NCBI GenBank assembly: GCA_014649555.1
Contig: BMTG01000013.1
Span: 124,001-188,000 of the forward strand
Reading direction: 5' to 3'
Origin: Streptomyces globisporus
Lineage (GTDB): Bacteria; Actinomycetota; Actinomycetes; Streptomycetales; Streptomycetaceae
Length of the DNA stretch: 64,000 bases
Shown: positions 42,556-50,970 of the stretch, in pieces
Layout: the number at the start of each line of letters is the position of its first letter
How positions within the stretch are numbered: the stretch's first letter is position 1
The notes under the pieces: model-generated
What the model saw: only the letters and a program-made list of their open reading frames with translations
What the model was told of the DNA's origin: nothing
Database searches by the model: none
Translations under genes and position numbers: made by a program

Positions 42556-43905
42556 ATGCCCGTACCCGTACCGCAGCAGCGCTCCGTGCCCGCTGCGGAG
42601 ACCTCGCACGGCGACCTCACCCTGCTGGTGATCGAGGACGACCCGGCGGGCACCACCATCACCGTCCCCGAGCTCTCGGCAGCGGCCGGAACCCGCGTCC
42701 GTATCCGTACCGCCCGCAACCTCACCGAGGCGGCGCGGCTGCTCACCGACGACGTGGACTGCATCCTGCTGGACCTGGCCCTGCCGGTCGCGGGCTCCGA
42801 CAGCGGCCCCGGCGACGGCCCCGTCCCCGGCCGGGCCGACGAGCTGGCGGCCCTCACCCACGTGCTCCGCATCGCCCCGCTGCACGCAGTCCTCGCGCTG
42901 ACCGCCGAGGACGACACGGAGCTGGCGGCCGAGGCGGTACGCGTCGGGGCGCAGGACTACCTCTTCCGGGGCGAGCTGGACGCGCGCGTCCTGAGCCGCG
43001 CCATCCGGTACGCCGTGGAGCGCAAGCGCGCCGACATGGCCCAGCACCAGCTGACCGAGTCCCGGCTGCACGCCCAGGAGAACGCCCGTCTGGAACGCGG
43101 CCTGCTCCCCACCCCGCTGCTGGACGGCTCCGGCCTGAGCTTCGCCGCCCGCTACCGCCCCGGCCGCAGCCGCGCGCTTCTCGGCGGCGACTTCTACGAC
43201 GTCGTCCGCACCCCGGACGGCACGGTGCACGCGATGATCGGCGACGTCTGCGGCCACGGTCCGGACGAGGCGGCGCTCGGTGTCGAGCTGCGGATCGCCT
43301 GGCGGGCGCTGACCCTCGCCGGGCTGTGCGGGGACGAGCTGCTCTCCACGCTCCAGCAGGTGCTGGAGCACGAGCGGCAGAGCGAGGAGATCTTCGCGAC
43401 GCTGTGCACCGTCGACATCGCGCCCGACGGGCGGCGGGCCGGACTCTGCCTGGCCGGACACCCCGCGCCGCTGCTCGCCCGCCACGGCAGGCCCGCCCGG
43501 CTGCTCCCGTACGAGGACGGCGGCCCGGCGCTGGGGCTGCTGCCACGGGCCCGGTGGCCGCGCCGCCAGGTCGAGCTGGGCGCCGCCTGGAGCCTGATGA
43601 TGTACACGGACGGGCTCATCGAGGGACGGGTGGGGACCGGCGGCAGCGAGCGGCTCGGGCAGGACGGCATGGTCGCGATGGTCAACGGCCGCCTGGACGA
43701 GGGCCTGGCCGGCGAAGAGCTGCTGGAGGCGGCGGTCGCCGAGGTGCGGGAGCTGAACGGCGGCGAGCTGACCGACGATGTGGCGGTCCTGCTGCTGGGC
43801 CGCGATCCGGAGCGGATACGACGAGGGGGCGGCAGCGCACCGCGCTCCCGCCCCGCTTCACCCGTCGTCGCACGCCCCCTGGGCGTTCAGCGCCCGCCGT
43901 TGTAG
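42556..43905 (+). CDS. Receiver domain-PP2C (RsbU/SpoIIE-type) phosphatase
   Basis: A 449-residue protein. Residues ~20-150 are a response-regulator receiver (LTLLVIEDDPAGTTITVPEL, VDCILLDLALPVAGSDSGPG with phospho-Asp, AVRVGAQDYLFRGELDARVL); a Gly/Pro/Asp-rich insertion follows the Asp. A coiled linker (AQHQLTESRLHAQENARLER) leads to the PP2C domain (~200-415): RALLGGDFYDVVRTP, MIGDVCGHGPDEAALG, MMYTDGLIEGRVG, LTDDVAVLLLG. Phosphorylation by an unlinked kinase would control dephosphorylation of a STAS partner. ATG 42556 follows AAGGA. It overlaps DUF2516 by 19 bp, tail to tail. Confidence 0.9.
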   Translation: MPVPVPQQRSVPAAETSHGDLTLLVIEDDPAGTTITVPELSAAAGTRVRIRTARNLTEAARLLTDDVDCILLDLALPVAGSDSGPGDGPVPGRADELAALTHVLRIAPLHAVLALTAEDDTELAAEAVRVGAQDYLFRGELDARVLSRAIRYAVERKRADMAQHQLTESRLHAQENARLERGLLPTPLLDGSGLSFAARYRPGRSRALLGGDFYDVVRTPDGTVHAMIGDVCGHGPDEAALGVELRIAWRALTLAGLCGDELLSTLQQVLEHERQSEEIFATLCTVDIAPDGRRAGLCLAGHPAPLLARHGRPARLLPYEDGGPALGLLPRARWPRRQVELGAAWSLMMYTDGLIEGRVGTGGSERLGQDGMVAMVNGRLDEGLAGEELLEAAVAEVRELNGGELTDDVAVLLLGRDPERIRRGGGSAPRSRPASPVVARPLGVQRPPL

Positions 43906-44222
43906 GGGCCGTACGGGCCGTCGCTGCTGGAGCCGCCCTTGCGGCCGCCGCCGCCCGAGACCGCCTTGAGCGCGGGGCGCACGTCGACCATGAACACGAT
44001 CGACGCGACGACGCCCGCGAGCTGCAGGAAGAGCATCGGGATGAGCAGATTCACGGCGACGGCGATGCCGAGAATGATCAGCCAGAACGACTTCTTCTTC
44101 TTGTCGGCGGCACGGTAGGCGTCCTCACGGGCGGTCGCCGCGAAGACGAACGCGACCACGGCCAGCACCAGCATCGCCAGATAGAGCAGCTGGAGGAGTG
44201 AGCCGAATGCTGAGAGCAACAT
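43887..44222 (-). CDS. DUF2516 family membrane protein
   Basis: A 111-residue protein with three hydrophobic stretches (LLQLLYLAMLVLAVVAFVFA, KSFWLIILGIAVAVNLLIPM, LFLQLAGVVASIVFMVDVRP) and a Gly/Ser-rich tail. This is the actinobacterial DUF2516 family, usually next to an HTH regulator and an HbhA-like protein, as here. Function unknown. Confidence 0.88.
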   Translation of the reverse strand: MLLSAFGSLLQLLYLAMLVLAVVAFVFAATAREDAYRAADKKKKSFWLIILGIAVAVNLLIPMLFLQLAGVVASIVFMVDVRPALKAVSGGGGRKGGSSSDGPYGPYNGGR

Positions 44223-44361
44223 GCTGTGTACCGCCTAGTGAGTGGATGAGCGCCCTGCGGCCGAGGGGGCCAAGGTACCGGGACAACGAACCGGCCACCC
44301 CTAAAGGTGCCCGCCCCGCGTCCCGGTCACGCGTACCGCGCCGGGCAAGGACCCGTGCGGG

Positions 44362-45063
44362 TCACTTGCCGTCGGCCGGCGGGGTCTTCCTGGCCGCGGG
44401 CTTGCGGGGCGCGGGCGTCTTCTTGGCGGGCGCGGCCTTGGCCTCGGCGGACTTCACCGAAGCGGTGGGCGCGGCCTTCGAGGCGGCGGGCTTGGCCGGG
44501 GCGGGCTTGGCCGGAGCGGCCTTGACGGAGCCCTCGGCGGCCGGCGTGCTCTTGGCCGCGCTCTTCGGGGCGGCCTTGGCGGGGGCCGGCTTGGGGGCGG
44601 CCTTCGGCTCGGCCTCGACGACGGCGGCGATCTCGACGATCTCGTCGGCCGTCTCCCCGCGCCAGGTCCGTACGGTCTGCTCGCCGTGCTCGGCGACCTT
44701 CTCGTACGCCTCACGGGCCTTGATCGCGTACTCGGCGGCCACGCCCACGCTGCGGAGCGCCAGGTCCTGAGCGTTCTCGCCGAGCTTCTTCAGGTCGGCG
44801 GCGTCGAACGAGCCGAAGACCTCGGTGACCTTCGCCTGCACGGTGGCCTGGGCCTCCTTGGCCTGCGTGGTCACCTTCTCCTGCACGGCCTTGGGGTCGG
44901 TGTTGCGCACGGCGTCGATCCGCTCGGGCGCCTCGGCCCGCAGCTGCTCGATCAGCGCCGGCACCTTGCGCGCCTGCTGGACGGCCAGGTCGGCCGTACC
45001 GGCGGCGAAGTAGAGGGGGGTGGGGTCGGTGAGGGTCTTGCGCAGGTCATCGGTGATGGCCAT
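44362..45063 (-). CDS. HbhA-like (heparin-binding haemagglutinin homologue) protein
   Basis: A 233-residue protein. Residues 1-150 are a helical coiled region (MAITDDLRKTLTDPTPLYFA, AQATVQAKVTEVFGSFDAAD, AIKAREAYEKVAEHGEQTVR). The last ~80 residues are Lys/Ala/Pro repeats like AKPAPAKPAASKAAP, the same layout as mycobacterial HbhA. In Streptomyces the role is unknown; a cytoskeletal or lipid-droplet role has been proposed for related proteins. It lies 35 bp after the XRE gene on the same strand. Confidence 0.85.
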   Translation of the reverse strand: MAITDDLRKTLTDPTPLYFAAGTADLAVQQARKVPALIEQLRAEAPERIDAVRNTDPKAVQEKVTTQAKEAQATVQAKVTEVFGSFDAADLKKLGENAQDLALRSVGVAAEYAIKAREAYEKVAEHGEQTVRTWRGETADEIVEIAAVVEAEPKAAPKPAPAKAAPKSAAKSTPAAEGSVKAAPAKPAPAKPAASKAAPTASVKSAEAKAAPAKKTPAPRKPAARKTPPADGK

Positions 45064-45098
45064 GACTGTGGTCCTCCCGGATCACTCGGAACCAGCTG

Positions 45099-45584
45099 CT
45101 AGCTGTGAGGGTCGTGGTCTTTGGTGGTGCCCGTACCGGCGTCGTCGCCGTTACGGGCCCCGGCATCGCCGTCCGCGCCGGTGTAGGTGTCCGCTTTCAC
45201 GCCATCGGCGGAGCCGACGTCCGCGTCGGGCCCGGGCGCGAATCCGTTCTCGCGGCGGAAGGAGTCGTAGATCTGCAGCAGAACGTTCTTCTGCCGCTCG
45301 TTGATCGACGAATCGGCCAGGATGACCGCCCGCGTCTCCAGCTCCTCCCGCTCCCGCTCGTCGAGGATCCCCGCACGGACGTACAGGGTCTCGGCCGAGA
45401 TCCGCAGCGCCTTGGCGACCTGCTGGAGCACGTCCGCGCTGGGCTTGCGCAGACCGCGCTCGATCTGGCTGAGATACGGGTTCGACACCCCGGTGGCATC
45501 GGCGAGCTGCCGTAGCGAGAGCTGCGCTGCACGGCGCTGCTCCCGCAGGTACTCACCGAGATTGCCGACGTTGAGTGATGCCAT
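45099..45584 (-). CDS. XRE-family helix-turn-helix regulator
   Basis: A 161-residue protein from ATG 45582-45584. The HTH (residues ~10-65) reads LGEYLREQRRAAQLSLRQLA, DATGVSNPYLSQIERGLRKP, SADVLQQVAKALRIS. A helical middle (LDEREREELETRAVILADSS) could sense a ligand or mediate dimerisation, and the tail is Gly/Asp-rich. A perfect 28-bp inverted repeat starts 27 bp upstream of its start, so it is probably autoregulated. It likely controls the HbhA-like gene too. Confidence 0.9.
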   Translation of the reverse strand: MASLNVGNLGEYLREQRRAAQLSLRQLADATGVSNPYLSQIERGLRKPSADVLQQVAKALRISAETLYVRAGILDEREREELETRAVILADSSINERQKNVLLQIYDSFRRENGFAPGPDADVGSADGVKADTYTGADGDAGARNGDDAGTGTTKDHDPHS

Positions 45585-45610
45585 GACCCGATAGTGCAAC
45601 ACCCTTGCTA

Positions 45611-45638
45611 ACTTTTGCAAGCAGGTGCTTGCAAAAGT
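45611..45638. promoter_or_regulatory. 28-bp inverted repeat, probable operator of the XRE gene
   Basis: ACTTTTGCAAGCA (45611-45623) and TGCTTGCAAAAGT (45626-45638) are perfect 13-bp arms with a 2-bp centre. It sits directly upstream of the XRE gene where its promoter must be. The AT content is high for this genome. No T-run or gene end is near, so it is not a terminator. Confidence 0.75.
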
Positions 45639-45713
45639 GTCGCGCGTCGCGGCGTACGACCCCCCCTGCCCACCCGGCGGCTCGAAAGAGCAAGAAGCCC
45701 CACACGGTCGCGC

Positions 45714-46901
45714 TCAGGGTTCGAGGGGTGCGAGCAAGGGCTCGAGGGCCCGGGCGAACTCCGCCGGCTCGGCGCTCGCGCCGAGGTGGTTGCCGGGCAT
45801 GTCGATCAGAGGCAGCTCCAGAAGGTCGGCGAGGGCCCGGGTCGCCCGGCGCGCCATCTGGTGGTGGCTCAGCGAGCCGGCGCACAGCGTCACCGGCACG
45901 CGGCGGACGGCCTCGACGTCGGGGGCGTAGAAGACCGTGGGGCCGGCCATCCGCCCCAGGAAGTAGCGGTTCTTGTCGAGTTCCTCGGCCGGCAGTGCGG
46001 GGAGCGCCATAGGCGCCGGAGGCGTCTGATCCGGTCCTGTGCGATGTGCGGCGCCGCTCAGGTCGAAGAACTCCTGCACGGCCCGCTGCGGGTCGGCCTC
46101 CGCGACGCCGAACGCTGCCGCGGCCCGGGCGGCCAGGTCCGCGTCCTCCAGGAGCGACACCAGGGGCGGCTCGTGCAGGACGGCCCGGCCGACCATGTCG
46201 GGATGCCGTTTGCCCAGCTCCAGCAGCGTTACGGCACCGCCGCTGGTACCGGCGAAGAGGGCGGGTCCTCCGGTGAACCTGTCGACCAGTGCGGCGAGGT
46301 CCTCGGCCAGGACCTCGGGCGTGGGCGCGGCCATCCCCGGGACGGCGCGGCTGGCGCCGATACCCCGCGGGTCGTGGGTGACGACGGTGAATCTGCCCGC
46401 CAGTTCGAGCGCCAGCGCCGCGAATCCGGCCCGCCCGACGGGCGCGCCGACGAGGAACAGCAGGGGGCCCTCGCCCTGGACGCCGTAGGCGATCGTGCAG
46501 TCGGGCCGTTCGAGGAGGTCCTCGGGGCTCGTCATCCGGTCGCTGAAGTCCGCGATCTTCCGGGAGATGACGTCGAGCGCACGGTCCAGCTCCTCGCGCC
46601 GGTCGTGGATGCGACGGCGATGAGCCGTCAGCAGCTCCACCCGGAGCCTGGCCGGATCAGCCGCCTTGCCGTCGGCTCCGGTGAACTGCGCGATATCGGC
46701 CAGGGGCATCCCCGTCTCGCGGAGATGGACCAGCATGCGGATCAGCTCGACGTCGGCCGTCGCGTACTGGCGGCGTCCCGCACCGTCGCGCCGTGGGGAC
46801 GGTACGACCCCCTGACGTTCGAAGTACCGCAACGTGTCGGGCTCCAGACCGATCGCGGCCGAGACCTCCGCGATACCGAACAGCTCATCTGCCTCACTCA
46901 T
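45714..46901 (-). CDS. MerR-type regulator fused to an alpha/beta hydrolase domain
   Basis: A 395-residue fusion. Residues ~5-110 are a MerR winged helix (FGIAEVSAAIGLEPDTLRYF, ERQGVVPSPRRD, ADVELIRMLVHLRETGMPL) with a dimerisation helix. Residues ~130-390 are an alpha/beta hydrolase: YGVQGEGPLLFLVGAPVG, THDPRGIGASR, nucleophile elbow AGTSGGAVTLLELG (G-x-S-G-G), and late His in DMPGNHLGASAEP. The substrate-binding domain probably acts as the sensor; whether it still hydrolyses is open. It is divergent from another alpha/beta hydrolase gene, its likely target. Confidence 0.9.
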   Translation of the reverse strand: MSEADELFGIAEVSAAIGLEPDTLRYFERQGVVPSPRRDGAGRRQYATADVELIRMLVHLRETGMPLADIAQFTGADGKAADPARLRVELLTAHRRRIHDRREELDRALDVISRKIADFSDRMTSPEDLLERPDCTIAYGVQGEGPLLFLVGAPVGRAGFAALALELAGRFTVVTHDPRGIGASRAVPGMAAPTPEVLAEDLAALVDRFTGGPALFAGTSGGAVTLLELGKRHPDMVGRAVLHEPPLVSLLEDADLAARAAAAFGVAEADPQRAVQEFFDLSGAAHRTGPDQTPPAPMALPALPAEELDKNRYFLGRMAGPTVFYAPDVEAVRRVPVTLCAGSLSHHQMARRATRALADLLELPLIDMPGNHLGASAEPAEFARALEPLLAPLEP

Positions 46902-46932
46902 GCCGCAAGCCTCGCCCCTGAACCTCGGTCCA

Positions 46933-46956
46933 GGTCAAGCGGGACGGAATCCCGCT
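46933..46956. promoter_or_regulatory. Inverted repeats in the MerR-hydrolase / hydrolase gap
   Basis: AGCGGGA (46938-46944) and TCCCGCT (46950-46956) are perfect arms around CGGAA. Beside it, on the minus strand, TTGACC is followed by ACCT...AGGT (about 46923-46936), a layout seen at MerR-family promoters. Both lie in the 109-bp divergent gap. Confidence 0.5.
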
Positions 46957-47010
46957 CCCCCTCCTGTCCCTGACCCTTGTCCCGAAGATCGTTCTGTTGG
47001 AGGCTGAAGC

Positions 47011-47865
47011 ATGCAGAATCCACCGACCTTCGTCCTCGTCCACGGCGCCTTCGCCAACTCGTTCTCCTTCGCGCCGCTCCAAGCCGAACTCGCTCTGCAC
47101 GGGCACCGATCGGCCGCGGTGGACCTTCCGGGGCACGGCTTCGGGGCCACGTACCCCGCCGCCTACCAGACACCCCAGGATCTCGGTGCGCTGGCCGCGG
47201 AGCCGGGGGCCATCAAGGGCGTCACCCTCGCGGACAACGTGGCCCACGTGATCGAGGTCCTCGAACGGGCCAGGCGGAACGGGCCCACCATCCTCGTCTC
47301 CCACAGCCGGGGCGGCGTCACGGCCACCGCCGTCGCCAACGCCCGGCCGGACCTCATCGACCGGATCGTCTACGTCTCCGCCTGGTGCCCCGTCGCCCTG
47401 GACGTGGGCGACTACTACGCCGAGCCGGAGATGGCCGACGTCGACCCGGGAGCGCTCGCCCTCGCGCTGGTCGGGAATCCGGCCGAACTCGGCCTGCTGC
47501 GGGTCAACTTCCGTACAGCCGACCCGGCGGCGCTCAACGCGTTCCGCCAGGCGTTCGCCGCCGACCTCACCGATGACGAGTTCCGGACCTTCCTCAACAC
47601 CTTCCAGCCCGACGAGAACCTCGACGTCGGTACGTCGGCCGACCGGGCGCAGGCCACGACCTGGGGCCGGATCCCCCGGACCTATGTGCGCCTGACCGCC
47701 GACACCAGCCTTCCGCCCGCCCTGCAGGACCGCATGATCCGCGAGGCCGACGCGCTCACGCCCGACAACCCCTTCGACGTGCGGACCCTCGAAGGCAGCC
47801 ATCTGCGCTGGCTCGTCCGCCCGAAGCCGGCCGCCGAGCTGCTCGCCGGACTCGCCGGACTGTGA
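47011..47865 (+). CDS. Alpha/beta hydrolase
   Basis: A 284-residue enzyme. HGAFANSFSFAPLQAEL is the oxyanion-hole loop, VDLPGHGFGATYP follows, and SHSRGGVTATAVA holds the nucleophile Ser (S-x-S-R-G-G). PDEN or LRWLV regions near the end carry the acid and His (EGSHLRWLVRP). This pattern fits esterases of the EstC type. It is divergent from the MerR-hydrolase fusion and probably induced through it. GGAGGCTGAAGC precedes the ATG. The following HAD gene overlaps by 4 bp (GTGA). Confidence 0.88.
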   Translation: MQNPPTFVLVHGAFANSFSFAPLQAELALHGHRSAAVDLPGHGFGATYPAAYQTPQDLGALAAEPGAIKGVTLADNVAHVIEVLERARRNGPTILVSHSRGGVTATAVANARPDLIDRIVYVSAWCPVALDVGDYYAEPEMADVDPGALALALVGNPAELGLLRVNFRTADPAALNAFRQAFAADLTDDEFRTFLNTFQPDENLDVGTSADRAQATTWGRIPRTYVRLTADTSLPPALQDRMIREADALTPDNPFDVRTLEGSHLRWLVRPKPAAELLAGLAGL

Positions 47866-48512
47866 CATCCGCCCCCGCCGACCGCGCCTTCGACGCCGTG
47901 CTCTGCGACCTCGACAACGTCATCCGCTTCTACGACACCGCCCCGCTCGCCGCCCTGGAGCGGGCCGCCGGACTGCCGGAAGGCACCACGGCGGACATCG
48001 GCTACGCGCCCGAGACCGACCTCCCGCTGCTCCTCGGCCGGATCACCCCGGACGCCTGGGTGGAGTCCATCGCGGCCGGGCTCACGGAGCGGGTGGGCGC
48101 GGAGCGGGCCCATGAGATGGGGCGGGCGCTCGAGGACGCGCCGTTCCGGGCCGACGAGGAGGTGGTGGCGCTGCTGCGCCGGGCCAGGACCCACGTCCCG
48201 CTGGTCCTCGTCACCAATGCGACCCTCCGACTGGACGCGGACCTGGCGCTGTTGGGCCTGACCGATCTCGCCGACGCGGTCGTCAGCAGCGCGGTGGAGC
48301 AGGTGGCCAAGCCGGACCCGGCCATCTACCGCATCGCGGCCGAGCGGGCGGGCGTACCGGTGGAGCGGTGTCTGTTCGTGGACGACCGCCAGGAGAACGT
48401 CAACGCGGCCGCCGCCCTCGGCATGACCACCGCTCTCTACCGCGAACCGGACGATCTGCGGCGGGCGTTGGGGCCCTGCGCGGAGGAGGCAGTAGTGGCC
48501 CATGAACCGTGA
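47862..48512 (+). CDS. HAD superfamily hydrolase
   Basis: A 216-residue phosphatase-like protein. Motif I is AVLCDLDNVIR (D-x-D), motif II LVLVTNAT, motif III Lys in EQVAKPDPAIYR, motif IV LFVDDRQENVNAA; a helical cap lies between I and II. Substrate unknown. The start GTG overlaps the hydrolase stop, and the next gene starts 11 bp before its stop, so the three are one operon. Confidence 0.88.
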   Translation: MTSAPADRAFDAVLCDLDNVIRFYDTAPLAALERAAGLPEGTTADIGYAPETDLPLLLGRITPDAWVESIAAGLTERVGAERAHEMGRALEDAPFRADEEVVALLRRARTHVPLVLVTNATLRLDADLALLGLTDLADAVVSSAVEQVAKPDPAIYRIAAERAGVPVERCLFVDDRQENVNAAAALGMTTALYREPDDLRRALGPCAEEAVVAHEP

Positions 48513-49287
48513 GCCGGAAGTGCTGTCCGGCGGACTGGTCAACTCCGGCGCCGTCCTGCGCCACGGCGACACCGTCGAACGTCCCGCCCCGCCGCACGTG
48601 GCCCTCCTGCACCCCCACCTCCGGGCCCTCCGGGGGCGGGGGTTCGGCGGCGTGCCCTTGCCCCTGGGAGCCTCCGGGCATCGTGAGCGGCTCTCGTACG
48701 TTCCCGGCGAGGTCGCCGTCACTCCGTATCCGGAATGGGCCTGGACGGACGACTCTCTGCGCTCCGTGGGTGTGCTGCTGCGGCGCATGCACGAGGCGGC
48801 GGCGGGCGTACCGTTCGACCGCGCCGCCGGCTGGCCCTCCGACCTGGCCGATCCGAAGGGGGCGACGGCTCCCGGCGCGTTGGTCTGCCACAACGACGCG
48901 TGCCTGGAGAACGTGGTGTTCCGGGACGGGCGTGCCGCCGCGCTCATCGACTTCGATCTGGCCGCGCCCGGCCGCCCGGTGTGGGACGTGGCGATGGCGG
49001 CTCGTTACTGGGCGCCGATGCGGGGCCGACCCGGTCTCGACCCGGCGCACCGCCTGCGTGTCCTGGCCGACGGCTACGGGCTGGGGCGCGCGGACCGGGC
49101 CGCCCTGCCCCGGGTGATCGAGCAGGCCACCGCGGTGTGCCGGGCGTTCGTCGAGCGGCGGGTGGAGCGCGGGGACGCGGCGTACACGGCGGCGTACGAG
49201 CGGAGCGGACGTGCCGCGTGGGACCGGCACCAGACTTGGCTGGCGGACCACCGCCCCGCACTCACCGCCGCCCTGCTCGCCGGCTGA
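48502..49287 (+). CDS. APH-fold phosphotransferase
   Basis: A 261-residue aminoglycoside-kinase-fold protein: LVCHNDACLENVVFRDG (catalytic H-N-D...N) and AALIDFDLAAPGRPVWDVAM (metal-binding D-F-D). The N-lobe is short and lacks an obvious ATP loop. The substrate is unknown. It ends a three-gene operon with the hydrolase and HAD genes. Confidence 0.85.
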   Translation: MNREPEVLSGGLVNSGAVLRHGDTVERPAPPHVALLHPHLRALRGRGFGGVPLPLGASGHRERLSYVPGEVAVTPYPEWAWTDDSLRSVGVLLRRMHEAAAGVPFDRAAGWPSDLADPKGATAPGALVCHNDACLENVVFRDGRAAALIDFDLAAPGRPVWDVAMAARYWAPMRGRPGLDPAHRLRVLADGYGLGRADRAALPRVIEQATAVCRAFVERRVERGDAAYTAAYERSGRAAWDRHQTWLADHRPALTAALLAG

Positions 49288-49322
49288 CCACGCCCCCCGC
49301 GCCCATCGGGCGTACCGCGCCC

Positions 49323-50036
49323 TCAGCCGCCCGCCCGCGACGGAGGCCCCAAGCCCGTCCGCAGCTGGACGAACGCCTCCTCGGCCGCCTGGACCGCCCC
49401 CGCGTAGACCCGGTCCGCGCTCTCCCCCGCGTCGATCCGCCGCCAGTTCTCCAGGGCCAGGATGCGCAGGACCGCGATGATCTGCCCGGCCGCGAGGCGG
49501 TCGGACAGCCCGCCGCCGAGTGCGCGGGCGAGTGCCGCCTCGGAGCGGCCCTGGTAGGCGTGGAGGCGGGCGACCAGGGACGGTGTTCCGTACAACAGGC
49601 GGAGGAACGCCAGCACTTGGGGTACGTCGCAGAGGCCGGTCACCGGGTCGCGGCGGTCGAGGCCGTCGAGGAAGTGGCGGCGCAGGGCGTCCAGCGGGGT
49701 CTCGTCCCGGGAGCGGCCCGTGACCACCCGGGCCGCCTCGTCCTCGTGGTCGGCGAACCGGTGCAGGACCAGATCCTCCTTGGCGGGGAAGTACCGGAAC
49801 AGCGTCGGCTTGGAGATGTCCGCCGCGGCCGCCACCTCCGCCACCGACACCTTGTCGAAGCCCCGCTCCAGGAACATCGTGATCGCCGCGTCGGAGACCG
49901 CCTGGTAGGTCAGCCGCTTCTTCCGCTCCCGCAGACCGACCGGCTCCGCCCCGTCGCCGGAAGCGGAACCGGAAACGGAACCGGGTCCGGGGCCGGAACG
50001 GTCGCCGTTCGCGGGGTTCTCTCCGTTCATGACCAT
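49323..50036 (-). CDS. TetR/AcrR family regulator
   Basis: A 237-residue repressor. A Gly/Ser/Pro-rich 35-residue leader precedes the HTH: RLTYQAVSDAAITMFLERGF, DKVSVAEVAAAADISKPTLF, RYFPAKEDLVLHR. The ligand-binding C-terminal half is helical. The start is ATG 50030 or 50036 (GGAGAG upstream). It lies 19 bp after another TetR gene on the same strand and may form an operon with it. Target unknown; the divergent DrrAB pair is a candidate. Confidence 0.88.
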   Translation of the reverse strand: MVMNGENPANGDRSGPGPGSVSGSASGDGAEPVGLRERKKRLTYQAVSDAAITMFLERGFDKVSVAEVAAAADISKPTLFRYFPAKEDLVLHRFADHEDEAARVVTGRSRDETPLDALRRHFLDGLDRRDPVTGLCDVPQVLAFLRLLYGTPSLVARLHAYQGRSEAALARALGGGLSDRLAAGQIIAVLRILALENWRRIDAGESADRVYAGAVQAAEEAFVQLRTGLGPPSRAGG

Positions 50037-50055
50037 GAAGCGTACGCGCCCGGCC

Positions 50056-50838
50056 TCAAGCGGACTTGACGCCGCCGTCCGTCTTCCGGATCAGCGCCTC
50101 CACCCCGTCCAGCAGCCGCTCCAGCCCGAAGGCGAACTCGTAGTCCGGGTCGTCCGGCTCGCTCATCGCCCCGGACTCCAGCAGCCGGGAGATCCCGGGG
50201 TGCCGGACGGGGTCGACGAGGCGTCTGAGGGTGCGCTCGTAGGACGCCGTCACCTCGTCGGGCGACACCCCGCGCGCGGTCACGGCGGCAGCCAGGTCGG
50301 CCATCAGGGCCGCCTCGCTGCGGACGAAGTTGGAGACCAGGAGGACCACCGAGGTCTTGTCGCCCTCGGCGAGCCCGCTGCCCTCCAGCGCCTGGATCCC
50401 CTGCTCCCACCAGGCCAGCGAGTTCGGGGTCGCGGGCGGGCCCCCGACGGGGATCCGGAGCAGCCAGAGATGGGCGTGGAGCCGGTCCCGCTGCGCGGAC
50501 GCCCACGCGGCGAGCGCCTCCCGCCAGCCCGCGCCGGACTCCGGGGCGGACAGCGGTTCCGGCGGGCCGAAGGCGGCCTCCTGCATCAGGACGTACAGCT
50601 CGTCCTTGGCGGAGACGTACCGGTACAGCGACATCGTGGAGGCACCGACCTCCTGGGCCACCCGGCCCATCGACACGGCCGCGAGCCCGTCGGCCGACGC
50701 GACCTCCACCGCCGCGGCCACGATCCGCTCCAGGCTCAAGCCGGGCTTCGGGCCCTTCGCCGGGCGGTCCCGCAGCCCCCAGGCCGCCTCCAGGCTGGCC
50801 GGCAGGTCGCCGCCGCCCGAGCTGCTCTTCTCCGCCAC
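50056..50838 (-). CDS. TetR/AcrR family regulator (TetR C-terminal type)
   Basis: A 260-residue repressor starting GTG at 50838. HTH: LSLERIVAAAVEVASADGLA, AVSMGRVAQEVGASTMSLYR, YVSAKDELYVLM. The C-terminal domain resembles those of tetracycline-repressor-like regulators of drug exporters. It is divergent from a DrrA gene with 132 bp between; two palindromes sit in that gap. It is the probable local repressor of the exporter. Confidence 0.9.
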   Translation of the reverse strand: MAEKSSSGGGDLPASLEAAWGLRDRPAKGPKPGLSLERIVAAAVEVASADGLAAVSMGRVAQEVGASTMSLYRYVSAKDELYVLMQEAAFGPPEPLSAPESGAGWREALAAWASAQRDRLHAHLWLLRIPVGGPPATPNSLAWWEQGIQALEGSGLAEGDKTSVVLLVSNFVRSEAALMADLAAAVTARGVSPDEVTASYERTLRRLVDPVRHPGISRLLESGAMSEPDDPDYEFAFGLERLLDGVEALIRKTDGGVKSA

Positions 50839-50920
50839 CGCATCCCCTTCGCCCGGCTCCCGGCCCTGCCCCGCGCCTTGCCCCGTGCCCGCGTACGCCT
50901 TGACCCCATCCTAGAGATGC

Positions 50921-50954
50921 GTAAGGCTTACACAATCACGCGTATGACATACGC
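50921..50954. promoter_or_regulatory. Two palindromic operators between TetR and drrA genes
   Basis: GTAAGGCTTAC (50921-50931) and GCGTATGACATACGC (50940-50954) are perfect palindromes around a single central base, 9-bp apart. They lie in the divergent gap, just upstream of drrA, and have the size and symmetry of TetR-family operators. Confidence 0.7.
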
Positions 50955-50970
50955 AGAAGGGGGTCCGGGC

